In this document: piece after piece, positions 54,693 to 63,888 of the stretch | How positions within the stretch are numbered: the stretch's first letter is position 1 | Layout of the letters: each line of letters starts with the position of its first letter | Origin: Bacteroidales bacterium | GTDB lineage: Bacteria > Bacteroidota > Bacteroidia > Bacteroidales > F082 | Length of the DNA: 64,000 nucleotides | Reading direction: 5' to 3' | NCBI GenBank assembly: GCA_021647205.1 | Contig: JAKIVD010000012.1 | Span: forward strand, 53,110 to 117,109 | Position numbers and translations under genes: made by a program | Notes under the pieces: model-generated | What the model was told of the DNA's origin: nothing | The model's input: the letters and a program-made list of their open reading frames with translations, nothing else | The model's database searches: none

Positions 54693-57600
54693 TTATAATT
54701 TAATGAATTTGATTTTTTCAACATTGTGGCCCGAATAGATAGCCACAACGCAAACACCCTTTGGTAAAGAACTAACATCAATGGAAACCTTAGATGATAG
54801 GTGATTTGCATTTTTTATTAAGAATAATTTGCCGTTCAGGTCATATACTTCGACTTTCATAATTGATAAATCACCGGCAATTGCAATAATATCCACTTTG
54901 CTGTTCCCGGGGTTAGGTACAATAATAAAATTTTTATCCAATGCTGTTTCGGAGTTTTTGAACTCAGTCAGATAAACAGTCTCGTTAACCGTTTCATTTT
55001 CACTTTGATTTATTGACAGTGGCTCAAAATAATCAGTGCAAATTGTTCCTGTTGAACGGAAAACGGCGCCATTGGTTGCTGAAAAGCCCGGCGATAAAAC
55101 TACTCTTTGCCCAATTAGTTCCAGGTTCTCGCCTGTACTTACAGCAGCAGCATTTTCACCACCAATTTCAATATTTCTTGCTTCCAACCGCAAAGGTCCC
55201 TCTTGCTTCGTATTGTATTTTACGATAGATGGGAGAATTAATTCACGATCACCAAAGTAGGCGTAATCGTGATAATAGTAAACACCAGGATACTTTTTTA
55301 TTGATCCGTCGTCATATAAAACCCTCCGTGAAGTAATAATTAAATTGTTTTTGTTTGCCTTAACTATAGTGCCATATCCATCATTAACAATACCATTGGA
55401 GGGAATTATCGTTAAGTACCGATAAAAATAGTTACTGCTATTTGCACGGTAGAGTATCGAAGAACCCTGAATTGCATCTGGAATACCATTGCAAATCAGA
55501 TATGAAGTTTCATAATTGCCCGATAGAAAGTAATTGTCATACATTGCGAGGCTGCTACCGAAAGGAGTTTGTTCATTGGAGAGCATCATGTCTGGCAGTG
55601 ACACAAAATTCTGCCCATCGTAGTATGACAAACTAATATGGGGGTTTTCAATATCTTGTACAGAAGTAGCAAGGTATTTTGTGCCAACTACTGACTTTTC
55701 ACTACCTGAGAAACCTTGATAAGCGTCATCATACGCTATTCCTTCATCGACAATTTGCCAGGAATTATTTCCTTTCTTGTAAACTTTGGAATTAATAATT
55801 GCAATATCACCACTTAGACTTAGTTTTGGCGGAGTAGGGTGTGGCGCGGTATATTTTCTATCAGTAATATACCAAAGATTCGAACTTTCGTTGTATTCCC
55901 AAATAGAAACCTGATGTTGTTCATTTTGTTCGTTATAAGAAGAAATAAGAACAGTCCCGTTATCCATATCGGTAAAATGGCCAAACCTTAGCCAATATTC
56001 ATCCGGCGTAAGTACCTGAGATTGTTTTACCCATAAGTTGTTTATTCTCTTATAGAAGTAAACATTTCCACTGTAATCATTTTCTTTAATGCTTCCAACA
56101 AGAAGTAAATCACCTGAAACACTTATGCTCCATATTTCAAATTCCGGATCAATAGTTTGCTGGGGTGCATATTCATCCCATGTGTTTGTGTTACTATTAA
56201 ATTCGTATAAATAAATTAAATCATGAGTCGCAATAAAGAGAAAATCCTCATCATCAAGAAGTTCAACGTCTTCAATCCTTTCGGCTGCGATAACAATTTC
56301 ATTTTCAGCCGCCGGTATCAGTTCATTTTTCGGAACAACAGTAATTAACTTTGTTTTGTGCCCGACAAGTTCATCCGAAAAGTTTCTGATTGTTAAAGTA
56401 ACAGCATAAACACCGCTGTTAAGATAGGCATGACTGGGATTGTTCAGGTAATAAAATATACCATCGCCCATATCCCATTCATAATAACCGTCATAAAACT
56501 GATCAGACGACTTAAAATCAATCAGTTCGCCGGTCAGCCCTTCCCCGTTGTACATATTGTCGGTATTAGCAATGCATGTCCATTCAAAATCAATAGGTGC
56601 GAAATTCGTGGAGGCTTCCAATACTTCAACTTCGGTTTCGTAAGTAATTTCCTCCGGTAGGTCTTTATTTAGGATCAACTTAACCATATAAGTATCAGGG
56701 CCGGTGTATTGGTGTTCGGGTTCAGGCTCAGTTGAACTGGCGCCATCTCCAAAATCCCAGTTGTAAGTAATGATATTTCCCGCCGAATAATTGTAAAACT
56801 GTATTACATAGGGCGCGTAATAAGTTTTCTGCGAAAAAGTAAAATCAGCTATGGGTATGTTGCTGTAGCCTTCGGGATAAACCGTAATCAGTTTGTTCTT
56901 TAGCGTAATGTCGCAACCGGTTTCGTTGCAAGCTTTCAGTGTAACATTATATTGGATGGGTTCGTCGTATTCGTTAACGAATGTGTGTTGTGGGTTTTGT
57001 TCGTTAACAGGAAGCGAGTTATCGCCAAAATCCCATATCCATTCCGTGGGATCCCCGGTTGAAGCATCGTTAAAAGTAATGGTAAGTGGCGAATAGCCAT
57101 ACAGCATGTCTTGATCCAATGGTGCTTTTTTATTGTTTATAACGGAATGGAACATTGCTTTAATTAAATCGGTAGAGCAAAAAGGTATTTTATGTCCATT
57201 TTCACCTGTCCCTAAATTGTTTTGCCAGTTTCCGTCATTTAAACGGTGGGGCAGCCAGCTTGCATTCATCTCACTTCCGTTTTCCGACATACCAAGTCTT
57301 ACTATTTGGTTATCTGCCATGTCTTGACCGTTAATTATCATTTGGTAGTTACTGCTGTACTCGAACAAGCCTGGAAGCTCGCTTTTCTCAATAACAGTTT
57401 GCCACACAGTTGGGTTACCGTAATAGGCTACCATTATTATAGAATAGTCAGGTATCCCAGCATCAGGAATTTTTATACTCACATCCTGCATCGGTTCGCT
57501 CGTTATAACAAATATTTCAATCTTATTTTCATAATCGGCACAATCGTTTACGCTCTGTTGGTCAACTGTCAGTTTCAATTTGCCTTCAACATAATCTGGA

Positions 57601-58868
57601 GTAGGATCAATATAATCCACTGTTGCACCATATATTTTTTTACCGCTATAAATGCTGACTTCCTGCACATAGGGCTGATGGTTGTCGAGCACCATGTTGT
57701 TTCTTGGCTCTGTTGAGGCATTACCGCTAATATCCTCCGCCGTAAAAGTGATGTCGTATTTTCCATCGGGGTAAACAGCCCTCTGATTTACATAAGCTTC
57801 AGTGTGCCCTGCCACGGTGCTTTTTTTTGAAGGCCAGTGAAGTTTGAAGTAGTCATGGCCGGGATCGGCATTACCATCATCATTTTGATCAATTGGATCA
57901 TATGGATAAACCCCTTCGCTAATGTTATTTTGTATCCAGAGTTCGTTAGTCATCGGGTTTGTTATAATTATGTCAGCAATATAAACATTATGACCCTGTC
58001 CTGCGATCCTCCAGTTTTCACTAAAATCTACATCCTGATTATTCTTATTTTGGCATGTGATTGAAAAAATATTTAAATCTTTGTCATCGGTAGTATTAAC
58101 TTTTGCTTCAAATATGATGGGTGATCCATATATTTCATCTTCATCTTGAAAGACAGTAGCTTGATTGTTATATACCCGTTTAATAGCGGGCATTTCAATT
58201 ATGGGGTCTACTGTGTTGCTGTGAGATACAGTAGAAAAAGGATTGATGCGTTGACCCCAATTGGGACCAATATGAAGATGAACAGGATATGGTTCAGCAT
58301 TTTGAGTGTAATCCCCAGGCATAAAAATCCATTCGCTTTGGCCGATTTGGGTGGAAATCGGAACAATATCACCAGTAATATCTTTAAATACCCAAATCTC
58401 TCCAGTATATTCTGTAGTAGTTAGAACAGTTTGTGTCCTTAAACTGCCTGAATTATCCAAATATCTGAGAATAATAAAATTATCATGATCTGTATCATCG
58501 TCAAGACAATCAGGACAGTACTCCCACAAATCATTACCGTCTACATCGGTATAAGTACCTGTTTCAACATGCATATACCTGCGTCGAACATTTCCGGGAC
58601 TTACAATCCTGATGTAGGCGATACTTCTATGCCATTCATTAAAAGCAGTAATATCACCTTCTTCTACTGCAAAGGCCGAGACCCCAAGTGGGCATTGATA
58701 ATCAATACCATTATGAAATAGTGAACCTATCGTAACATTCCTTGGCCCGTAATCACTGTTAATCACTCCAAATTCGGTTGTGCTCCCTGTTATCGGGTCA
58801 GGCAACTGACCATAAACCCACGAAAAATCAATTAATAAAATAAGAATAAAATATACGATTCGTTTCAT
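54693..58868 (-). CDS. T9SS cargo with M23 peptidase domain, PKD domains and propeller
   Basis: A 1,391-residue surface protein. Residues about 30-215 form an M23/LytM-like metallopeptidase with all zinc ligands present: His52 and Asp56 (FHNGID), His100 (RRYMHVET) and His197-x-His199 (VHLHIG). Three or more PKD domains follow (WIWDFGDNSLP; YNWDFGDGASS; YEWDMGDGIF), then a propeller-like region (residues about 850-1,230), and a short beta segment that resembles the anchor repeats with ITLKPGF. The last 75 residues are a type A sorting domain ending KIKFIKL. It may cut or bind peptidoglycan or another peptide at the surface; no substrate is known. Confidence 0.87.
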   Translation of the reverse strand: MKRIVYFILILLIDFSWVYGQLPDPITGSTTEFGVINSDYGPRNVTIGSLFHNGIDYQCPLGVSAFAVEEGDITAFNEWHRSIAYIRIVSPGNVRRRYMHVETGTYTDVDGNDLWEYCPDCLDDDTDHDNFIILRYLDNSGSLRTQTVLTTTEYTGEIWVFKDITGDIVPISTQIGQSEWIFMPGDYTQNAEPYPVHLHIGPNWGQRINPFSTVSHSNTVDPIIEMPAIKRVYNNQATVFQDEDEIYGSPIIFEAKVNTTDDKDLNIFSITCQNKNNQDVDFSENWRIAGQGHNVYIADIIITNPMTNELWIQNNISEGVYPYDPIDQNDDGNADPGHDYFKLHWPSKKSTVAGHTEAYVNQRAVYPDGKYDITFTAEDISGNASTEPRNNMVLDNHQPYVQEVSIYSGKKIYGATVDYIDPTPDYVEGKLKLTVDQQSVNDCADYENKIEIFVITSEPMQDVSIKIPDAGIPDYSIIMVAYYGNPTVWQTVIEKSELPGLFEYSSNYQMIINGQDMADNQIVRLGMSENGSEMNASWLPHRLNDGNWQNNLGTGENGHKIPFCSTDLIKAMFHSVINNKKAPLDQDMLYGYSPLTITFNDASTGDPTEWIWDFGDNSLPVNEQNPQHTFVNEYDEPIQYNVTLKACNETGCDITLKNKLITVYPEGYSNIPIADFTFSQKTYYAPYVIQFYNYSAGNIITYNWDFGDGASSTEPEPEHQYTGPDTYMVKLILNKDLPEEITYETEVEVLEASTNFAPIDFEWTCIANTDNMYNGEGLTGELIDFKSSDQFYDGYYEWDMGDGIFYYLNNPSHAYLNSGVYAVTLTIRNFSDELVGHKTKLITVVPKNELIPAAENEIVIAAERIEDVELLDDEDFLFIATHDLIYLYEFNSNTNTWDEYAPQQTIDPEFEIWSISVSGDLLLVGSIKENDYSGNVYFYKRINNLWVKQSQVLTPDEYWLRFGHFTDMDNGTVLISSYNEQNEQHQVSIWEYNESSNLWYITDRKYTAPHPTPPKLSLSGDIAIINSKVYKKGNNSWQIVDEGIAYDDAYQGFSGSEKSVVGTKYLATSVQDIENPHISLSYYDGQNFVSLPDMMLSNEQTPFGSSLAMYDNYFLSGNYETSYLICNGIPDAIQGSSILYRANSSNYFYRYLTIIPSNGIVNDGYGTIVKANKNNLIITSRRVLYDDGSIKKYPGVYYYHDYAYFGDRELILPSIVKYNTKQEGPLRLEARNIEIGGENAAAVSTGENLELIGQRVVLSPGFSATNGAVFRSTGTICTDYFEPLSINQSENETVNETVYLTEFKNSETALDKNFIIVPNPGNSKVDIIAIAGDLSIMKVEVYDLNGKLFLIKNANHLSSKVSIDVSSLPKGVCVVAIYSGHNVEKIKFIKL

Positions 58869-58872
58869 TGTC

Positions 58873-59958
58873 TTACTTATTTTGATCGTTTGAACTCTTT
58901 GGACTTATAACAAATTTGCCCGCTTCTTTCGTTATTTTGTTGGTACGGTAGTTGATGTTTATGTCGGTTGTTTCCGTTTGCAGTAATTCCCCCCTTTGGT
59001 TATAAAAATTATATACATAGAAATCTTTGTTTTTGCCAATCGTATAAAAATTGCTATCAATAACTTTCCATCGGTATATAGCCATTTGTTCATTGTGCAA
59101 TAGGACATGATTTATTGAATAAATGATTTCGTGGTTAAATAAATCTTTCACTGCAATTGATCCAATACTAAAGTTTCGAGTCAAATACTTTTTTTCATCA
59201 GATGATATAATAATGGCACTATTATAATCTTCAATCCGCCACATTAAATTATTATTGATATCATATAATAACTGGTCTTTGTCTAATAATACTAAATAAA
59301 AATTTTCTTTAGGTGAGAATTTTATGCCCCTAAAAAACCCAGACGGGAATATCACTTCTTCAATATTACCTGACTTATCTATCCTGTCATAAATATTTGG
59401 CCCTTGATAATCGTTGTGGTTGCACATAAAGAAATATTTGTGCTTTAAACCGACATACAATCGTTCGTAGCCATCTTCATATTTTTTAATCAACGCTCCA
59501 TTCTTTGTATAAAGATGAACCTGCGCCAAATCCTCACTTACTAGTCTAAACAGAACAGCTTCGCCAGAAGAGGAAATATATAATCGATCTATAAAATATT
59601 TGTAATGTTTTTTGAAGAGCATTTCCTTGTTGCCATTATAATATTGTATGCTTGTACTACGATAATAGTTATACTTGCTTCTATTTAAAAACCAGAGGGT
59701 ATCATATACCATTGCATAGTTTTCAGAAACCGTACCTGAAAACACCCTTATAGAAACTCGATATTCAGTTGGGCCGGAAGTAGCAGTATCAATAATAAAT
59801 TTTTTTCTTAATATTACCATCCCCTTCTCTAAATCCACATCGGCCAGGTTTATGGTGGTGTCGCCCACCGTAACAAACCTGCCCTCCCCCTGGCCAAAGG
59901 CTGTTTGCAGGCTGAACAAAATCAAGGCCACTGCTGCTATTATTGTTTTTCTGTACAT
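58873..59958 (-). CDS. Secreted protein of unknown function
   Basis: A 361-residue protein with a signal peptide ending at about TAFGQ. The rest is beta-rich, with repeated short strands (FRGIKFSPKENFYLVLLDKD; LMWRIEDYNSAIIISSDEKK) and no conserved motif that I recognise; a propeller-like structure is likely. It lacks a T9SS tail. It starts 81 bp after the CHU_C-like gene and ends 4 bp before the M23 protein gene, so it belongs to the same operon. Confidence 0.7.
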   Translation of the reverse strand: MYRKTIIAAVALILFSLQTAFGQGEGRFVTVGDTTINLADVDLEKGMVILRKKFIIDTATSGPTEYRVSIRVFSGTVSENYAMVYDTLWFLNRSKYNYYRSTSIQYYNGNKEMLFKKHYKYFIDRLYISSSGEAVLFRLVSEDLAQVHLYTKNGALIKKYEDGYERLYVGLKHKYFFMCNHNDYQGPNIYDRIDKSGNIEEVIFPSGFFRGIKFSPKENFYLVLLDKDQLLYDINNNLMWRIEDYNSAIIISSDEKKYLTRNFSIGSIAVKDLFNHEIIYSINHVLLHNEQMAIYRWKVIDSNFYTIGKNKDFYVYNFYNQRGELLQTETTDININYRTNKITKEAGKFVISPKSSNDQNK

Positions 59959-60039
59959 TTCTTTTTATTTGAATAATTACTGAAACTGTTTAACCAATAC
60001 ATAAAATCGTGTATCTAATCAATTGTATTATTCGTTGTT

Positions 60040-60456
60040 TTATGGATTCCAATTCATTATACTTACTATCCCTCTAATTTCTATTTCTTCACCGGTAGAT
60101 ATATTTTTAAGTACAATGATGTAAAGATAACCCCCAGAGCCTTCAGTTCCTCCATCCCATAAACAGGTAGTACGATTTTCTCCTAATTCAATTTCTTTAT
60201 CTTCAATAATAGGCTTACTGGATGTAAAAATATTCAAAATACAGATATCGGCACCGCGTGTTTTAATGCACCATTCATCGAATACACCATTCCTGTTGGG
60301 CGAAAACCATTGAGGAATATATGAATAACAAATACTTCCTGAGTTAAGCGTCTCCTGAATCATCCCATCATCAACAATACTGTCGTTTACCGGTTGCGAA
60401 AACAGTTGGCAGGCAACAGAAACCATCAATACTGTGATAAACAACAATTTATTCAC
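60040..60456 (-). CDS. Stand-alone CHU_C/type B sorting-domain-like small protein
   Basis: A 138-residue secreted protein. After the signal peptide (to LFSQ), almost the whole mature part resembles the gliding-motility C-terminal domain (type B T9SS signal): FSPNRNGVFDEWCIK for the FTPNGDG-D-W motif, ICILNIFTSSKPI, TTCLWDGGTEGSGGYLYIIV and the end GIVSIMNW. The expected acid DG loop is partly changed to NRNG. A free domain of this kind has no large cargo attached, so it may be an adaptor or surface cap. Its ATG lies 8 bp inside the end of the YadA-like gene. Confidence 0.7.
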   Translation of the reverse strand: MNKLLFITVLMVSVACQLFSQPVNDSIVDDGMIQETLNSGSICYSYIPQWFSPNRNGVFDEWCIKTRGADICILNIFTSSKPIIEDKEIELGENRTTCLWDGGTEGSGGYLYIIVLKNISTGEEIEIRGIVSIMNWNP

Positions 60457-62023
60457 TGATCAATTTTTTTAGGTTATCAATTTCTTCCTGTTGCTTCATG
60501 ATGTAAAGGGTTAGTTCCTCTACTTTTTCTAAGAGGATAGCGTTCAGTTCGCCAAGGTTCTGCCCATTTTCTTTTACTTCTTTAGCAGTTGGCACATTTG
60601 GCAGATGGCCGTTGGTGCTTACAAACTCCTTCAATTCATTCAAAGGCATCAGTTCGTAACCCTCTTTAAAAACATAGTCGGGCCATTCCCTGTCCTGATT
60701 TAACACATTGATAACAACCTCTTCGCTGGTAATGCCGCCTTCGACAAAAAGCCTGTGTGAAGTGCCGCCCGGTGGCAAAGTATTTCCAATGGCAACCTTA
60801 CCGTTTGAGTAAAAATTAATAATAGGAACAGGGTTGTCTATATTTGCCGTGATATGCCCGATGCCATCACCGTCAACCCCAAACCCATAGGCGAAAACGC
60901 TGTTTGCCGCCCAAAATCCGGCATTTTCATTCTGGGTGGATAATGCAATAATCCCGGTTTCGCCTTCAGACCTTACATCAAGCATGGCGGCTGGCATGGA
61001 CGTACCTATGCCAATCCGGTTTTCGGGTGAAACAAAAATACCCTGCCCTTCTGATATATCATCATGCTTTATCCAGTTGCCATTGGTCAGGATGTCTTGT
61101 TCGGCCGTGTGGTTACCGAGATTATCGTAAAGCGGGATATTATCGGTAAATAAAAAGCCTTGTTCATCGGCAAATATTATTTTGTGTTCCCCGGGTACTG
61201 TAGCAAAATCAGCTACCCTGAAGCTTCCATTAACATCAAGATTTGCAATTGGGTCCAATGTGCCTATTCCCACAAATCCTGCGTCCCTGAATAAATAGTT
61301 GCCTTCCGAATTAAAAATTAAGCCTTTGTCTTCACTGGCAGTAATCCCATGGCCTGTGTTGCCGAGAATAATGTGTGCTGCTGAATTTTCACCCCAGGAG
61401 AAGGGTTCAAGAAGAAGCGTGGCATGTTCCCCTTCATCAGCACGAATATGCAATTTTTCAGTCGGGTCCATCGTGCCAATGCCTACTTTACCTGTTGTGC
61501 CTGACATGGGGCCGGGTGCGGGCCCGACAAAAAAAGTAGCAACATTGCTATTAAATCCAAGGGCAAACGAATTTTGCTTGTAGTTTATCAGGGGCATTTC
61601 TTCAGAATGCCCCTTTCCCATTGTGATTGTTCCCGGGGCTTCGCCTGTAACCCAGGTACCGAAAGTTTTTGCACTGGCGCCAACTGATATTGCCCGCACA
61701 CCAAAAGCGAATGATTTGTCGCCAATCGCCTCTGCACCTATACCCAATGCAAAACTAATATCGCTCATCGCTTTTGCTTCATAACCAAAAGCAAATGAGG
61801 CACGACCGGTTGGCCCGGTTTCTGAAAGCCAGCCACCGCTTAAAGAATAATCGCCAAAGGCGTTGCATTCCAGACCAAGATGACTTGAATACTGGCCTTG
61901 TGTTGAAATGTATTGGTTATAACAATCCGTGCAGTTTGTTCCTCTATCGTCTTGTGCAAAGCCGGCGTAGCGGTTTGCCAAAAGAAATACTAAAATTGTA
62001 GCGAATAGTCGTATCCGTTTCAT
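60449..62023 (-). CDS. YadA-head-like fibre protein with tail-fibre type C-terminus
   Basis: A 524-residue exported protein. After the signal peptide (to GFAQ), residues about 55-175 are head-type repeats of 14 residues (SFAFGYEAKAMSDI; SFALGIGAEAIGDK; SFAFGVRAISVGAS), as in trimeric autotransporter heads. The middle carries VGIGT-x-P repeats (VGIGTMDPTEKLHI; VGIGTLDPIANLDV; IGIGTSMPAAMLDV), and the end has LPNVPTAKEVKENGQNLGE and a leucine-rich coiled coil typical of Bacteroidota tail-fibre proteins. It has no membrane barrel, so the trimer is not a type V autotransporter. The ATG at 62021-62023 leaves 2 bp to the gene before. Confidence 0.82.
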   Translation of the reverse strand: MKRIRLFATILVFLLANRYAGFAQDDRGTNCTDCYNQYISTQGQYSSHLGLECNAFGDYSLSGGWLSETGPTGRASFAFGYEAKAMSDISFALGIGAEAIGDKSFAFGVRAISVGASAKTFGTWVTGEAPGTITMGKGHSEEMPLINYKQNSFALGFNSNVATFFVGPAPGPMSGTTGKVGIGTMDPTEKLHIRADEGEHATLLLEPFSWGENSAAHIILGNTGHGITASEDKGLIFNSEGNYLFRDAGFVGIGTLDPIANLDVNGSFRVADFATVPGEHKIIFADEQGFLFTDNIPLYDNLGNHTAEQDILTNGNWIKHDDISEGQGIFVSPENRIGIGTSMPAAMLDVRSEGETGIIALSTQNENAGFWAANSVFAYGFGVDGDGIGHITANIDNPVPIINFYSNGKVAIGNTLPPGGTSHRLFVEGGITSEEVVINVLNQDREWPDYVFKEGYELMPLNELKEFVSTNGHLPNVPTAKEVKENGQNLGELNAILLEKVEELTLYIMKQQEEIDNLKKLISE

Positions 62024-62025
62024 AA

Positions 62026-63522
62026 TTAATTGTTTTTTATCCATTTTCCTTTTTCAATTATTTTGTTTTCCTTAACTTTTATTGTCCATGTATAATTTCC
62101 TTTCGGGAGTGATGATGTATTAACCGTAGTGGTCAATGCTATCAGTTTTTTCTTTAATACCGCCTGCCCGTTCATATTGTAAAGGATAAGCACTGCCGAT
62201 GGCCAACCGCAACTTACCCATAATCGATCACCTCCGGGATTCGGATAAAGCAAGGCATTTTTTGTTTGTACATTGGGTTTATCATCCTGTCCTGTCATAT
62301 AGCCGTTGCCGTCAACTTTTAGTACCCAGGCATCCCAATTATCAGGAACATCATCATTGTCATAGTCATAACGCTGGCTTGACAAAATTACTCCTCCATC
62401 GTTGCAAACATTTAACCCGATGTTGCTGTAATACATACCATCAGGATTGTAGTATCGCGTGAACTTATGCTTAAAGGTGCTATCTAATTTCGTTAGCATT
62501 ACCCAGGATGAAGTTTTGGGAAATGCAGCAATAACCACATTATGGGTACCTGAAATAAAAATTTCTCCCTCTTTGCTGAAATCGAAAGATTTCCAATAAG
62601 CAGCGTAATCAATTGTATCTTGTGCACCTAAAACAATATCATTTAAAATATTGCCGAGTGAATCCATACGAAATACCCAAAGGTCATCGTCCTGTACCCT
62701 GTCGAAAACGCTGAAACTCCCACAGCCCACCCAACTGTTAGTGCTTTCCTGCAAAATACTGAAAGGATAGTCGGCATTTTGGTAAAACTCCTCTATCGAA
62801 AGCAGGTTAAAGTCCAGATCGAACTTTACCCATTGGTGAACACCTTCGCGGAAGCCCGAACCGAACAACCATATCTCGGTACTGTCGGAGTTGAAACAAA
62901 CATCCTCAACTAGCTGTCCTTTGTCCATCTTTAAAATATGTGTATTAATTGTATCGCCTATTTCATTGTATTTGTAGAAACAAATATCTCCTGCATCAAA
63001 ACCCTGGTTGTTGTATGGCTCTGTCAATGAAACAACAAAAATGTAGTTGGACTCCTTATCCGTTAGAATATGTGTGGCTGCAGATAAATAGGTATTGTAG
63101 CCATCTGGAAATTTCACTGTTCTCTTAGTCAGTATATTTAGATTATCATTAAAAGTGATGTTGTACAGACCTCCAGATGAAGTGTCATTAAAATCATAAA
63201 ATCCAATTCCCAAAAAAATACTATCTGTTTTAATCAGGTGTCTTAATCCTACTGAAGTATCTGGGGAACGTTCAAGTCTGACCATAGTATCACCAGTCTG
63301 GCTTAATTTTAAAAGCATTATATCACTGTACAATTTAGGTGAAATTGTATCCTCACGTCCCGCTAATAAGTAATAATAGCCGTTATCATTTTCATATGCT
63401 ATGCCTACACCCTCAGTTGCGTTTGTTTGTAGGAAGAAATCAAATGTTGTTGTTTGGGCAAGAAGTTGATATTCAAATCCCAAAATAAAAGTTAGAAACA
63501 AGAAAATTGTGTGTTTATACAT
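62026..63522 (-). CDS. T9SS cargo, beta-propeller-like
   Basis: A 498-residue secreted protein with a signal peptide (MYKHTIFLFLTFILGFEYQL, then LAQ). The mature part repeats a D-x-D/DSLGN-type strand pattern (LTKLDSTFKHKFTRY; WVFRMDSLGNILNDI; WVLKVDGNGYMTG), as in propeller repeats of Bacteroidota surface proteins. The end, LLYPNPGGDRLWVSCGWPS, NMNGQAVLKK and LPKGNYTWTIKVKENK, is a type A sorting domain. The ATG at 63520-63522 is preferred to one 12 bases earlier because it gives a normal signal peptide. It lies 12 bp after the truncated gene. Confidence 0.85.
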   Translation of the reverse strand: MYKHTIFLFLTFILGFEYQLLAQTTTFDFFLQTNATEGVGIAYENDNGYYYLLAGREDTISPKLYSDIMLLKLSQTGDTMVRLERSPDTSVGLRHLIKTDSIFLGIGFYDFNDTSSGGLYNITFNDNLNILTKRTVKFPDGYNTYLSAATHILTDKESNYIFVVSLTEPYNNQGFDAGDICFYKYNEIGDTINTHILKMDKGQLVEDVCFNSDSTEIWLFGSGFREGVHQWVKFDLDFNLLSIEEFYQNADYPFSILQESTNSWVGCGSFSVFDRVQDDDLWVFRMDSLGNILNDIVLGAQDTIDYAAYWKSFDFSKEGEIFISGTHNVVIAAFPKTSSWVMLTKLDSTFKHKFTRYYNPDGMYYSNIGLNVCNDGGVILSSQRYDYDNDDVPDNWDAWVLKVDGNGYMTGQDDKPNVQTKNALLYPNPGGDRLWVSCGWPSAVLILYNMNGQAVLKKKLIALTTTVNTSSLPKGNYTWTIKVKENKIIEKGKWIKNN

Positions 63523-63534
63523 AGTACCAGACAC

Positions 63535-63888
63535 TTAGTTTATATCAACTGGCAAATCACCAGTAGTTCGCTGCACCCAAAAACCAAAGTCTGCTTTTGT
63601 AATATGGTGTATATAACGTATTTTTGGTGGAATTGCATCATCGAGAATCCTTTCCCCCACAATCCAACATTCATTAAAAACAAGCTCGGGGTGGTCAACG
63701 AGATAATCTTCAAAAATACGTACTGTATTGATTTTGTAATAATACATCTCCCCACCATCCACACATTCTTCTTCTTCGCCAATGGTCAGGCCACCGAAAT
63801 TCCTGGCGTAAAAAATATAGTAATCTTTGTAATTGTCGTCTTCACTGTACGGGTTTGGGTAATCGTAATACGGTATAATTCCCCCCAA
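63535..63888 (-). CDS. Unknown protein, N-terminus cut by an IS element
   Basis: The last 113 residues or so of an acidic, aromatic-rich protein with no recognised motif (YYYKINTVRIFEDYLVDH; YIHHITKADFGFWVQRTTGD). The frame runs without a break into the IS end: the first residues GGII are coded by the IS, and the only start there is a TTG. The native N-terminus and promoter are therefore missing. It is the first remaining gene of the six-gene operon, 12 bp before the next. Confidence 0.6.
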   Translation of the reverse strand: MGGIIPYYDYPNPYSEDDNYKDYYIFYARNFGGLTIGEEEECVDGGEMYYYKINTVRIFEDYLVDHPELVFNECWIVGERILDDAIPPKIRYIHHITKADFGFWVQRTTGDLPVDIN

